Source: Phallusia mammillata (Eukaryota; Chordata; Ascidiacea; Phlebobranchia; Ascidiidae). Taken from it: 64,000 nt of DNA. The notes under the pieces were generated by a model. The model was not told the origin of the DNA and searched no databases. It worked only from the letters and a program-made list of their open reading frames with translations. Numbering within the stretch: the first letter of the stretch is position 1; each line of letters begins with the position of its first letter. Positions 1-13,100 of the stretch are shown here, one piece after another. Position numbers and translations under genes: made by a program. The stretch covers positions 399,671 to 463,670 of the forward strand of contig QLIY01000003.1 in the NCBI GenBank assembly GCA_003260075.1, given 5' to 3'.

Positions 1-1178
1 CAATACTGTACACATTCATATCTAAGACGCTCTTGGCCGTCCAGGTTTGTTCATCCATTGACAATGCACCCCCCCCCCCTTCGGCGTTCGAGAAGATAGA
101 GAAACTGAATCCACCGTCAACTTTTGTACCACTAGCGCTGACTTGGATATCACGGGGAATGCTGTCAAGTTCTTGTAGGTTATGGTTCAAAGTAAACTGC
201 ACTTCGATTCCCCCCCCCCCTTCAATTCCGAATATGAGATCAGCGTTAGATGGAAGAACAAGTTCCATTGTAGCACAAACAGTACGCGGAATTTCGATAT
301 CTTCGAAGTTGTGATTAAACTTTGCAGTGACCCCCCCCCCCCCCCCCCCCCCCCCTGACTTCTTGCAGACTGGCAAAGTGCAAACTTAACACACGCAAGT
401 CTTTATCGACAATATATCCTGTGTTGAAAGAGGCGCCCCCCCCCCCTTCAATTCCGAATATGAGATCAGCGTTAGATGGAAGAACAAGTTCCACTGTAGC
501 ACAAACAATACGCGGAATTTCGATGTCTTTGAAATTGTGATTAAACTTTGCAGTGATGTTTGTCACAGGCACAGCGGCTGTGTACGAGATATCGGTGTTG
601 ATTTCATTTTCCATATCATCTCTTGTTAAACTCAACCTGGCGCTGATTGCAGAGGTGTATTTCTTGCCATTGATTGAAAGTGAGCAAGCCAATTTTCGTG
701 AAAGGCTTTCAGTGACTTCTTGCAGACTGGCAAAGTGCAAACTTAACACACGCAAGTCTTCATCGACAATGTATCCTGTGTTAAAAGAGGCCATTTCTGC
801 ATCGTTGATCATAAGGTTTCCACCCAGTGAAGAGTTGTAAACATTGATCGTGTCGACAGTTACTTTGGCTCTCAGAGATCTTGATACACTCAACCAATCC
901 ATGTTTACATTGTGATCAGCACTAAATGTAAGATGGAATTGATTTTGAGGAGAATCCGTTTCCAAAGTTTTGCCCCATGTCGCATGAAGGTTAACTTCCA
1001 TAGGACTTTCAGGAGAGGCACCCCCCCCCCCAGAGATCTTGATACACTCAACCAATCCATGTTTACATTGTGATCAGCCCTAAATGTAAGATGGAATTGA
1101 TTTTGAAGAGAATCTGTTTCCAAAGTTTTGCCCCATGTCGCATGAAGGTTAATTTCCATAGGACTTTCAGAAGAGGCG
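1..1178. repeat. Five C-runs with shuffled direct duplications inside coding sequence
   Basis: C-runs lie at 69-79, 210-220, 331-355 (25 C), 436-446 and 1021-1031. Block 874-1020 is repeated at 1032-1178. Block 447-556 is repeated at 221-330 with about six differences in 110 bases. Block 707-795 is repeated at about 354-433. In the second copy the roughly 150 bases that normally separate the last two blocks (557-706) are missing and replaced by the 25-C run. All copies encode the same part of the lipid transfer protein, so the frame is broken several times. This looks like two alleles joined in tandem through C-runs, not a real gene structure. Confidence 0.85.
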
Positions 1179-4100
1179 TCTTGGATCAATGTGGTCTGAA
1201 GACGGGCATTATTGGAAATTGTCGAAGCCATAATGGTAATTTTGCCACCATCAAACATGATTCCAATGTTGTTATGCAACTCGCCTTCAACAGTGATGCT
1301 TCTATCTGTTGACAAACTGTACGAAGCCAGAGCGTTTGCATTCTTCTCACCAAAACTTCCGTTAAAGCCTGCAGAACCTTGTTGGGAATTCACGTTGAAA
1401 AACAACCGAAGGTGGCTAACTGGTGCCAGATTAAGTTGCTCTGTCAGTTGTTTGCAATTGTGATTCAATGAAATCACAAACTCGCTGTCGCTATTTTGAG
1501 CATTTTTCCCAACTGTAGTTGCAAAGTTAAAGTTTGAATCAGATTTGCTCATTTTTAGGGTAAGTGTTGTACGTTCTTCCTCCACACTCTGAATGTTCCA
1601 GCTCAAGTCGCCATTTCTTATCACTTGATCCAACACGAAGTTATACCCGATCATGCCAACCATCTTTGATTGTGAGTGCACGTAAACGCTCATCTGTGTT
1701 TTCATTGGAAGTTTAATCATCTCCATATCATGGGTAAGCTCAGCTGATGCTCTTGCGCAAGTCTCATTTTTCAAGAATTGCAAAACAAGTGTCATCATCT
1801 TTGACTCTTCTGATTCAGTTTGTTGCATTGTTGAGTTCATTTTCAGGCTCGATTCTTCGTCTTTAACATTCAAAACAATGTTGCTTCTGTACGCTACAGG
1901 AATGTTGTACTGAGACAAAAAGTCGATGTTGTGTTGCATGTTGGTCGCTGTGAAGTACAAGAAACCCTCGTCATTTTCGGTGATCTTTCCATTGCTAACC
2001 AAAGAAATACTGTTCTTACCAAAGCGGCAAGCAATGTTTGACGACGGACTCTGCCAGTTGTCCATTGAAGCATCAACAGTGAGTTCCATGCTCTGAGCAA
2101 CGTCACGCGACAAATCATGCGTGAGGTTCATCTGAAGATTTACGCCGGATGTTGATAATCGTGGAATGGCGACGTTCATTTCGAACAGTTGTCGTGAAAC
2201 CCCGTTCATTGTAGATCGAGCCATAACCCTGCCACTCATTGGTTCCTCAGTCATCTGTGCACTCATCTCGAACTTTCCAACTCGACTGATGCCCCAGTTC
2301 TCGGTGATCCATGGCACGCTGTGTCGTCCGCGCACAGTAAGCGTCAACATGGAAGGTTGCAGTTTAACGTTGACGGTGGTTTGAAGAGATTTTTCGTCAA
2401 GATCCATTTCAATACCGCCAGTCCACGATTGGGGTTTTGTTTCGCCACAGAATATGGTAAGCACATTTTCTCGCGGTACGTTGGTCAATTCGCGAATATT
2501 GTGGCTAAATGAAAGTTGTAGCTCGTTTCGTACGTTGGTGGGATCACGGGTCCAAGTAACAGTAACGTCAGCGCGGTTGTTTTCAGCAGGTTGAATTGAA
2601 TATTCCAACGCGGTTGATAATGACTCATCGCTCCAAAGAAAGTTCACAGAGCCTTGGACTGAACGCGGAACACCCAAGTGCACAACTACTGTTTGCTCAC
2701 TTTCCATTGAAATGCGAACGTTTCTTGCTGCATTCTGTAGAGTAAACGAAACTCTAGCGAGCTTTTCGCCCAGAGTGACATCGGTGCTGATAGTGTATCG
2801 TTCGTCCTGTTTTCTGTATGCCAAGGCAATGCGCACTTCTTGTGAAACGCCCATTTGAGTGAGTGTTTCGAAAGTCTGCGCCAATGACAGCGTCATTTCC
2901 AGACGTACTTGCTCGGTGAAAACTGTTGAAAAGCCACAGGTGGCTTCGATTCTGCTTGTTTCTGAATTTAAAGTTTGGTCGTATGAAACGGTAGCAGAGT
3001 AGTCTTCCAGCCGAACCTCAAAGTTTGTTTCCAAAGTTGAGGGAACGTACGCTTCGAGCAGAGGTGAGTTTCGGATCTCCTGCTCGAATTCTACTCGAAG
3101 TGACGTTGTGGTTAAGGTGTATGAAGTGGCTGAGCGGAAAGAGCAGTCATCTCCAGTTACTGAAATGCTCGCTCTGATTTCATTCCATTTATTTGGTGCT
3201 GCGATTGATACTTGTAATTGTGTGACACGTGGAATCGCGTAGTCTTGCTTTAAGTTATCCATGTCGTGACTGAACTGTATCGTGAGGACTGCGCTTTGTT
3301 CAGCTTCGTTCCACTCAGCAGCTATGGAGCCAGACAAACTGTTTTCCGTGTCGTCTTGAGTGACACGCGTTTGGAAAGTCATTCCGTTTGTGATTGGCGT
3401 TGTTTCCACAGAAACCTGTTGAGTGCGCAAGAAACCGTACTGTTCAAGCAAGGCTCCCATGTCATGACCTGCATTGACTGACAGTCGCAAAGATGGCCGA
3501 ACTTCTGAGTCAGAAACAACGACATCTTGGATCGAGGTTTGCAATGTTGCGTGGATCTGTTTGTCGCCAAGTTGAACCAAAACCCCGGTATTTAGGCTTC
3601 TAGAGTTATCGGTTTGGGCATTGTTGTAAAACAACGTTGCTTGAAGATGTCTAGGAACTTGGTACTCATCAGCCCAACGTGCAACGTCATGGTTACTACG
3701 AACAACGAGCTCATTGCGTCGTGTGTCCCTGTTAAACCCGTACGTGCCCTCAACCTGAACGTTTTCGGTTAAGCTGCCGTACTGCAATTGCAAGTCACCG
3801 CGATACCCATTGGCAATTTGCGAAACGTCACCAGTGATGGCAATGCTGGCGGGAAACTCTGGCCACGTGGTTTGCAAGAGTTCTAAAGATTGGACGACTG
3901 ATCCAGTCACCATCCACTCTGCGTCACTTCTACGTTCTTGTTGATAGTTCAATTCCAACGACTGATCGCCGACAGAGCACCGCATTGTCAGTTCCGAATT
4001 TTCACGGTTTAAGTTCGCATTAAGATTGACATCAACGGATGAAGCAAGCTGGTACCAAACAGAGCTCTCGTCAAGTTCCGAGGTCATGTCTTGTCGCAGT

Positions 4101-7100
4101 GTCGCGGTAAAACTGTTGGCATTGTTACCGGTTGTAGATTTTCTGGTAGTAATTCTCGCTGTGTTTTGCTTGCGTCCGCGCTGTGTGCGAAGTTCACCTT
4201 CATAACCGGAGTTGCTGTTTGAGCCTCCAGTAATTGTAATTGTTAACTGGTCGGACATAGGAAGATTCGGAACGTTGTGGTTGTTGTCCATGCGAACCTC
4301 GTATAATCCGGTACTTGGTTTGTTAAGCGTAAACGTTGTGTTCAACACAAACCTGTTTAACTCGGTTTGTAAATTGACTTTCTGCCTGTCACCAGTCTTT
4401 TGATAAGAACCGCTGATTCGCAAATGTTCTGGAACTTGCATTGATGTCAACCAATCGAAGTTATGACTTTCGTACAAAGTGAAGTCACCGTATTCGCCAT
4501 TCTCACTGCTGGTTGAAACAATTTGAGTGTTGAGAACCTTAGTACCGAGCTTGTAGTTTCCAACCATGTCGCACCGTTCGTTGTTTGTCCTCTTTACAGA
4601 GAACGCCATCGCAAAATCTCGAGGTATACTGTAGATCAGTTCCAGGTCACGCCAAGTGTGGGAAAGTTCCGTACGTGTTGACCATTCACCTGTCAGGAGG
4701 GTGACGTTAAGTCCGCTGTAGACTTTAAAAGTGTTTTCTCCGAACACAGAGGAAAGTGATGCATGAAGGCCGGTCGGAGCTAGATTTCCCGTAACTTTGT
4801 TATCTATTACAACAGGTACGTTGTAAGATGAAAGTTCGGGAAAGTTATGATTGACTTTGAATGATGCGGTTGCTCCGTTTCGAGCCCGGTCGTAGATGTA
4901 GAATGCTGTGGTGTCCAGACATTTTGATTCATAGCATACTTCCATTGAAATCTGTTGCACGTTTGAAACACCTTGGTAGAAAAGCGAAGTTTGGATATTT
5001 CTTGGAAAACCTCGGTTTATCAGCTCAGGAACGTCTTGTACCAAGCTAACGTTCAAAGCGTGTTTCTTGGTCACAGTAAGAGTAACAGTGTTCACTTTTC
5101 CGCCGTTGCGGTTGACAGTAATTTGGAGACTGCCTCCCTGCACTTCAGTGGTTGGTTGCAAAGAAACAATTGCATCAAGCGTTTCTGGAACTCCAAGCTT
5201 TATTAGCTGCCTGAAGTCCTGATTTATGCCAAAGCGAAGCGCATATCCCTTCACATCTTCTGTGCCTTCAATTTCGTTTAATTCTGTAGTTATGTCAAAT
5301 TTCGAGTGGCCAAACCAGACGGTGGATCCGACTTGGAAAGCAGGCAAGACCTTTCTCACCATGTAACGAGCTGTAATCTTCATAGAGTTTGGAATAATTG
5401 CTTCCAAAGACTGAATTCGGTGGTTAATGCTGAAACTTAATTCGCGTTGGGCGCGTTTTGTTCCTTCTGAGATAATTTGGTTGGTTGTCCTGAACACGAC
5501 ACTCTGCTCAACCACATCTTGCGACCATTCGATTTCCAGCATCTGGTTGTCTACTTCAACTTGAAGTTGTGCACTCATTCTGTTCGTACGCATCACCCCG
5601 AAACTTGTAAGTGAGTCACAATCATGTTGTAGATTCATTGATAACTCAACATCCATGTTGGTTCTTCTAAGCACCACCGACGTTTCGATTACTGCTACTT
5701 GGTCGACGTTGACTGTCAGTGAAGGGCGAATCTCTTGTACTGCTTGAAGCCATGAGTCCTCCTCAGGATCTTGTTTAACGAAAAAGTTAAATATCACTTC
5801 TGAGTCTCTGGGAATGCCAAGCTGGTCCAGGAGAAACGGAATGTCGTGAGAAAACTGCAATGTCCTAGAAAGCTGAGTTCTATCCGACAAAGGAGCTTCG
5901 CTGGGATAATGGATCATGATTTGTGCAAAATGAGATTGTTGTTCCAGCATAAGTCGCGCCCGGGCGGTCATTTGATCACTGGCGGTTGTCAAACGGGTCG
6001 ATGCCTGAAGTTCCATTGGATATCCAAGGTCCTGTGACAAATACTGGAAGTTTTGCGAGGTGATGTAACTAATCTCATAACGATTTTGTGATTGCTGTCG
6101 AATATTGAGATCGATGTCGATGTGCTTTCCGTCACTCGTTCTAAAATTGGCAGAGTACATGCTTCGGTTAGTTTCGCCAGTTTCCGTGCGCATGTTGGCA
6201 GTTCCGTGTACGGCGTCTGGAATGCCATTTGATCTAAGAACAGGAGCGTTGTTTGTCATTTCCAAAGCAACATCCATTTCTTCCTCGCCGGCGCGAGTTT
6301 GTCCTGCTCCCAACGAAAAGTGAAATTCGTTGCTTGCAGGGAAAATCAAACCAATGCTTCCATCCATACGCTTTCTGTCACGCGGTTTGGATACAGAAAT
6401 CCTTCCTGAAATCGGGATGCTTTCCAAATCTTCCGGGGCAGCAAAAAGGTTAAAGTTCACTGGATCACGATTTAGATCTATGACGTAACGCCATTGGTTT
6501 TGATAAGATGATGGGTCGATCATAAGCGAGATATCAAAGTTGGTTTTCGAATCGTCAGATTTGGAGAAAAATTCAAATGTCTTCTTGTTTGCTCCCTCTC
6601 TCGTAAGAGTTGCCTTAGAGAGGAAGTTTTGAGGAACAACTGTAAGTTTCGGAAAGTTGTGACTGGTTCCAAACTCCAATTCTAGAATTTCGGTCTCGTC
6701 GCCTGGTTGATACATCACAGTTGCTTTGAGACCCATTTGCCGACGTCTGAACTCAACGTTAATATCAGTACCAAAAGTGTTGTTGTTGCCTGCAAGCAAC
6801 GAAGCCTGAACCTCTACTGCTTTAGGTATTCCCATCTTATCAAGTGTTGTGAAGGTGTGGCGAACATTGTAAATGAAGCCGTAAGTTAACGGATCGGCGT
6901 TGACGCCAATCTTACCCTTGAACCGTTCTTGGAATATAGCAAAGTCCCACCAAATACAGTAACCGCTTTGCATTTTTAATCCAAAGCTGATTTTAGTTGG
7001 AGGAGTGTCGGTATCGTCAGTTTTGCTTGTGAAGTCCAAATTGTGTCGCATGGAATAATCAAATTTGTAATCATTGGTTTCCGGATTGAATCTGTACCCG

Positions 7101-10100
7101 GTGTTGAAACGGAAGAACTTGTAAGTATCGTCGATCCGAATTTCCATGTTACCCTTGGCGTAGTTCCACGGACTTATCTTACCAGTAAAGGTTCCCGACA
7201 CATTGAAAGGAATGTTGAAAAGCGTGTTTAGCGTCTCAAATGTATGCTGGAGACTGACTTGGTAGCTGTCTTGCACATTTTCAATTGGTGGAATAGAAAA
7301 ATGAATGCTGAAATCATCACTGTTATCGTCTAGTGATACACCTCCTATGAGTCCAGCTTCTTGGTCCCCATCCTTTGCGTAAACCTCAACGTGTGTCTCA
7401 AAAGTTTCTGGCATTCCGTAGGACGCCACAAAAAAACCGCTGATGTCAGAGTTGCCGGCAAAGGTAAGTGACGTACCATTGCAGTTTAGTGATGCTGTTG
7501 CCCTTAAGGAATTCTCAGCGCCGAAATTTAGTTCTCCGTTGGCCCAGAACCCGACATTGCAATCCAATTCCTCAATTTGAATGGAAGCTGACGAACGCTC
7601 AGGGATGCCAAGTTCGTTTTGCAAATACTGATAGTTGTGAGAAAACTGCACCACGAGCTTAGTTCCTTTGAATTGTCCGTTCATAATATCACGCTGGTAA
7701 ATCGTCGCTTCAACGTGTTTGCGGTCGTCGTCAAACAGCTGGGACATCCTAACTGTGAATCCATTATTTACCTTGTGGATGTTAAACCGAATGTCGCTTT
7801 CCTCTGGCAAACCTGCCTCGGTAAACTTGGGCAAGTTCTGATTAGCGGTCATAGTAAGTTCCAAACTAACCGGACTTCCATTTTCATTTTGCCTCACAGC
7901 GTTTAGGTTGGTGCGGATATACTTGTCACCCAAATCAACGTTTACAGACAAAGATGAGGATACGCTTGGAAGATCGCTACCAGATGCTCCCTCCATAGTC
8001 AAACTCATGCGAGTTTTCTTTGGGACCGACCATGTGGTTGTAAGCCACTTTGAATTGTGAGTTACAGCAAGGGTCATTTCATTGCGAATGGTGCCATCAG
8101 ACTGACGGTCAGTATTGGTGCTGCCTGTGATCTTACCATGAATGGAGTCGACGCGATAAGTCAGTTGAACATTTCCATCATCAGGTGAACGCGCAAAGAC
8201 AATGCTCGAAGTTTGCGGAACGCTGAGATCGTTTAATGCAGCAAAACCTTGTCGGTGGTTGATGTCTAGTCTAAATCCTTCGGCGAGATCGAGGGAAATT
8301 TCTGCGTCACCTTCTTGTGCTCCTAGAGCCATGCGCAGGCCGAGGCCGTACTTGATCTCAGGATTCCAGTGTGCAGTAAGTACAGCTTCTGATAGAGATG
8401 GTAGTTGAAGGTCAGTATTGTGTTGAAACACAACTCTCAGAGAGTAGGGATCGACCGTTGGGTTTTCTGGTTTTGTTACAGCAACGCGTCCTGTCATTAG
8501 AATTTCGCTTTGACTGCTGATTTCCAGAACTGTTGAGGTTTCTTGTGTATCGCGGTTGATCATTCTTAGGTTTAACTGAACCGGTGATGGAACTTGCAAG
8601 TCATCCGTGAGGTAGGGTAAATTTTGTTGCATACGCATTACAATTTGAGGTTGCTCGGTATTTACGGATGCGGAGAGGTTGCAACGATATTGGTCATCCT
8701 CTCCCACTACCACGTTGCCGCTGACAGAGTACTGAGGTTCAGCGTATTCTGCTGCATACTCAAAAACAACATTTTCTGGAAGAGCACGGAAAAACATTCG
8801 GGAAAGGTTTTGTCTCCATTTCGCGTTACCGGAACAGCGACTTGCTTCATTGGAGTCAACATTTACTTCCATTAGAAGATGTTCGTTATCGTCGACAGTC
8901 ATGTTAAACATCAAGCCTGACGATTCAGCAGAACGAGAATGTACACGAGCATGAGACACAAAGTTTTGTGGAAGCCCGATGGTCCATGGAATATTATACC
9001 GCATTGAACGTGATACATCAAAGTTGCTGAAATCGGTAAAACCAACTTGCATGTCGTTGAAGAAAAACACAGAATTATCTTCGAAAGTGGAAGGGCTGGC
9101 GACATTAAGTCTTGCTCCGAATTCGTGGTGCACGTCGAATGATTGGCTGATTGGACGGGCGTACACGTTGGCATCGATGTTCAGGTCAGTGGGAATGTAC
9201 TTCACCAAGGTGTTTTCGTTATGATTGCATGATAACGAAAGATCTAACCTATTTTCCGCGCTGTACCATTCGCCATCAGCAGGAACGTGTCGGTTTCCCA
9301 TTCCACTTATTTCAATGTACTTCTGGCCCTGCGTTGAGTCAATCCACTCCATTCTACAGATATTTTTTAAAATTAATACTTGAGACAACTAACAGCGCTT
9401 GAAATTGGTGTTAACAACATGATAACCGAAGTCTTACCTGGTAGTGAAGTTTCGACCAAACAAATGAGTATTTTCAAATGCATTGTTCGAAGTAGACTTC
9501 TCGTTCACCGTTTCACCGAAAAATCGCATTTCTTTCGCAGGATGCAGAAGAGTGAAATTGAACCTAAACAATATAAAACGTTTAAACCTGGAAAAGGAAC
9601 ATTATTTTTCATTTGCATACCTTTTGACAAGCAGTATGTCTGGCATTACTCCTGTGGTCTGTTGGTTGATTGTAGTAGTCACATCCAATTGATCGTTCCA
9701 TAAGCTCTTTAAAGTCGTTACTCCTATTTGGAAAGGCAGATTTATAGCGGGTGTAATCATAATTTATAGAACTATTTAAGAAACAGGCGTACTTAAACTC
9801 AACTTCAAAAAAGGATAACTTTGATAGAATACCTGTTACAGTAAAATCGTTTTCTGGGACCCATTCGGAGTCGGTTGTCCAGTCCGACGAAAAGAGGAAG
9901 AGGTCTTCAGCAGCTGGCAGAGGTTGAATAAAACTCAAATCGTACTTTAAAGTCCTTTCACGAGACACTTCCACAACAGCCTGAGGGCGGTAGAGATGCA
10001 TAGAAAATCCACGTTGGCGATCCATTGTGGTGATGTTGCTCACCATTTGAATCTAAACAGTAACAAATATTCAAACAACTTTAAATACACGATTATAATG

Positions 10101-13100
10101 ATTAAATATTTACAAAGTTTTTATCATAGCACACAATTATACTTTTTTATTTAAACAAGCGCAACAAAAAGGCATATACCTGTAGTCCACTGGCTTGACC
10201 AATAGCGTAATTTCCAAACGACATGAGTTTTCCGGGTTGGACGGTATTCAGTCGCTGCAAAGCAGACAGTGTACCCCATGGAGTTGTGACTTTAACTTGA
10301 CCTTCCAGTTTTGTCTTACGCTGAGTGGATTCGTCCGAAGCAAAAAGGTCAAACAGAAGCGGATTCGCGTTTTCCGAATTGCTACATAACAAATGATATG
10401 AATGAAATTGAAAATAAACGTTTTGCAGAAGTATAAAAAACGCTTTGTTTACCTAAAAGAACCACTAAGAGCGGCCATCTTGTTTTGGTCAGTTGTCCAG
10501 TCGAACAGGTGACGCAGTGTCGCCCTGTAGGAAACGTCATATTCCGGAATCGACAAACTCCACAATCCTTCTAAGTTGGTTTTTACCTCATCGGAAAGAT
10601 TGGTCAAGACCTGTGCAAAGTTTAAGTAGGTTTAAGCCGACATGACAATTTTAGGAACCGCTGGTGAAGACCTAATACAAAGGTTGCAAGCTACTTGTAA
10701 ATCACAAACTACAAACACAGAAGAACTTGCTTAAAATTAGATAATAGAGCAGCATGCACCCACCTGTTTGATAGCCAACTTTCTGGTGTTTGACTTTTTG
10801 TCGTATTGTGCACCGTAGTTAATTGCCAGTGATGAATCTAGTTGTTCACCCGATGAGCTGTGTTCAAGTTGGATCTTATGGTTAAGGGAAGGAAATTGCG
10901 AGAAGGCAGCATCTGTTGATACGCTCCACTGACTTTCATCCTCGCTTGACTGATCAGTGAACTGCATCAAGATGAGATGCCAATTTAGTTTGATTGAATA
11001 AATTGAGAAAATCAGATGTGAGTAAAAAATATTTTGTAAATCTGCCCTGAAAAGCTCTTAAACGTTACCTTGTGAGAAAGGGTTACTGTTTGTTGTTCCA
11101 GCCCAAACAGGGAGTAGTTTATTGTTAAGTGTGTGCGATCTCGACCATTCCTTCGTGAGCTTCGTACTTGTCCATCCATGTTACCCAAACCAGGCAGTTG
11201 GACCAGACCGTTTCCGTTGTAGGAAACGCGGTCGTTTTCCACAGTTTTCTCCGCGTCAGCTGCATAACGTTGTAACGTTAGACATGAAATGTAGTAATTA
11301 ATACAAACTTTTTCAACAACTATGGTTAATGACAATTCCGAATTTTGATATTTGGCTTACCTTGTAATACAATAGGTTGTGTAAGAACATTCGTTACTTC
11401 CATACGACCTTCCATTTGTCTTCCCTCTGAGTAGGCAAACGAACCACTTGCTGTGGGTGGAGCATCTCTCAACAATGGTGTGATAACTTTCGCATTTCTG
11501 TTTTAACAAAAATATATTGTAAATTTATCTTTATGCACAATATCTACCGTTTCTTATGCACAATTTCCTACCCATTCCAAATGTGTCCACCAGTTCTGGA
11601 TGTCTCATACAAAAGACTTGCGTCGGCTGAATACGTCTGCATTTCATCAATAGTCACAACGATGCCAGCCCTCTTCTCTGTTTCTTGATTGTGTTTGTTG
11701 GCTAAAATTTCAAATCGGGTTAGCTAATAGATGAACAGAACAAACTTAGACGGACATTTTAAAATCTACAAACCTTGCAGTTGCAAAGAACGATCTGCCC
11801 CCCCCCCCTTGATTGTGTTTGTTGGCTAAAATTTCAAATCGGGTTAGCTAATAGAAGAACAGAACAAATTCAGACGGACATTTTAAAATTTACAAACCTT
11901 GCAGTTGCAAAGAACGATCTACTGTCGATAGTCTGATATTAAAATCGTCCGCAGTAGAAGTAAATGCGAGATTTAATTCTCTGCTCCTATCAACTTGGGA
12001 CCCGGGAGTGCCGATGAAGAACCGAGCAGTTACCTGCATGGATCAGATGTAATAAAACCAGTTGGAAGTTTACACACAGCAAAATATATGAATGTGTGTT
12101 TTACCTCATCAGGTATGGACGAAGGGCCTGCAGATTGCCAGTTGTATCTTGTTTCCAGCAGGTAATAGCTTAAAGTCGGATCAGTTTTGCGGATTTCGAA
12201 TTTGTAGTCGACAGGTCCAGCAAGAGGAAAGAACGGTCGCTCATCATCGGCGTTATTCGAGTAGCTTGGACTCGAAGACTCGGTGCAAACCTGCAGGTAC
12301 ATTTTATGACTTAAATACTCGCTGTTATGTGTTTAAATTTCATAAACAGAAAATAGCAAATTTGGGATTCAAATGCGAAAAATTATTTGTACCTGTATTC
12401 CTAATAGCTGACTTCCCGTCTCTGTGCACCAGTTGGCTGTGTTAATTGTTGTGGTTGGAACCAACGATGTGCGATCCTGGTCTTGTATTATAAAGATCTG
12501 GGATCTAAACAAGAACAAAATCTTGACATGTTTGCCTACTTTTTAATTTTGCTCACAACAAACCTAAAGTTTACAACGTCCATGCGTTCTTGCGGGACGT
12601 CAATTTTTACGCGGAAGTTCTCTCCGTCGGTTAGTGACACAGTTCCGTTGACGTCCATTGAGGTGGTAAGTGTAGTTTGTAGGTCAATGCCTGATCTAGA
12701 AGTCACTCCGATGTCGGTTGACATACTTGCCTTTATCTCTACAGTACCTCTGTAATTTAGAAGAAAATCAGTTTAACGTGAAGTGGAGTAACGATTAACT
12801 GTTGTTTCGGAAATACCTACCTCGGTTTGACGTAACCACCAACGTGGAAGCCTTGAAACAAAATCTTGTTCAAGTCAATCTGCCCTCCAAATGCAACGTC
12901 CATTGTGGATGCCCCAGATACTTTAAGTGTTAGTGGAAAACCAGCGACAGTTGGGACCGTTACACTGCTATCCAACAACATACGACTATGTTGTATTGAG
13001 TATTCAGCGCCTGAAAATAATCAATCGTTAAAAACAAGAGTTGGAGTAAATCGTAAATGGATGAAATTTACTTACCAGTGGCGAGATTGAATAAAGTTTT

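Noticed and set aside
1070..9400. Many 60-100-codon plus-strand frames opposite the giant exon
   Set aside because: They are antisense shadows of a long coding exon whose own frame is supported by the repeat signature and spliced phases.
9621..10046. Continuous open frame across 9621-10046 as one exon
   Set aside because: Reading straight through ends in the wrong phase for the next exon; an intron 9724-9832 restores phase and gives GVTTLKSLWNDQ followed by RFNFTLLHP.
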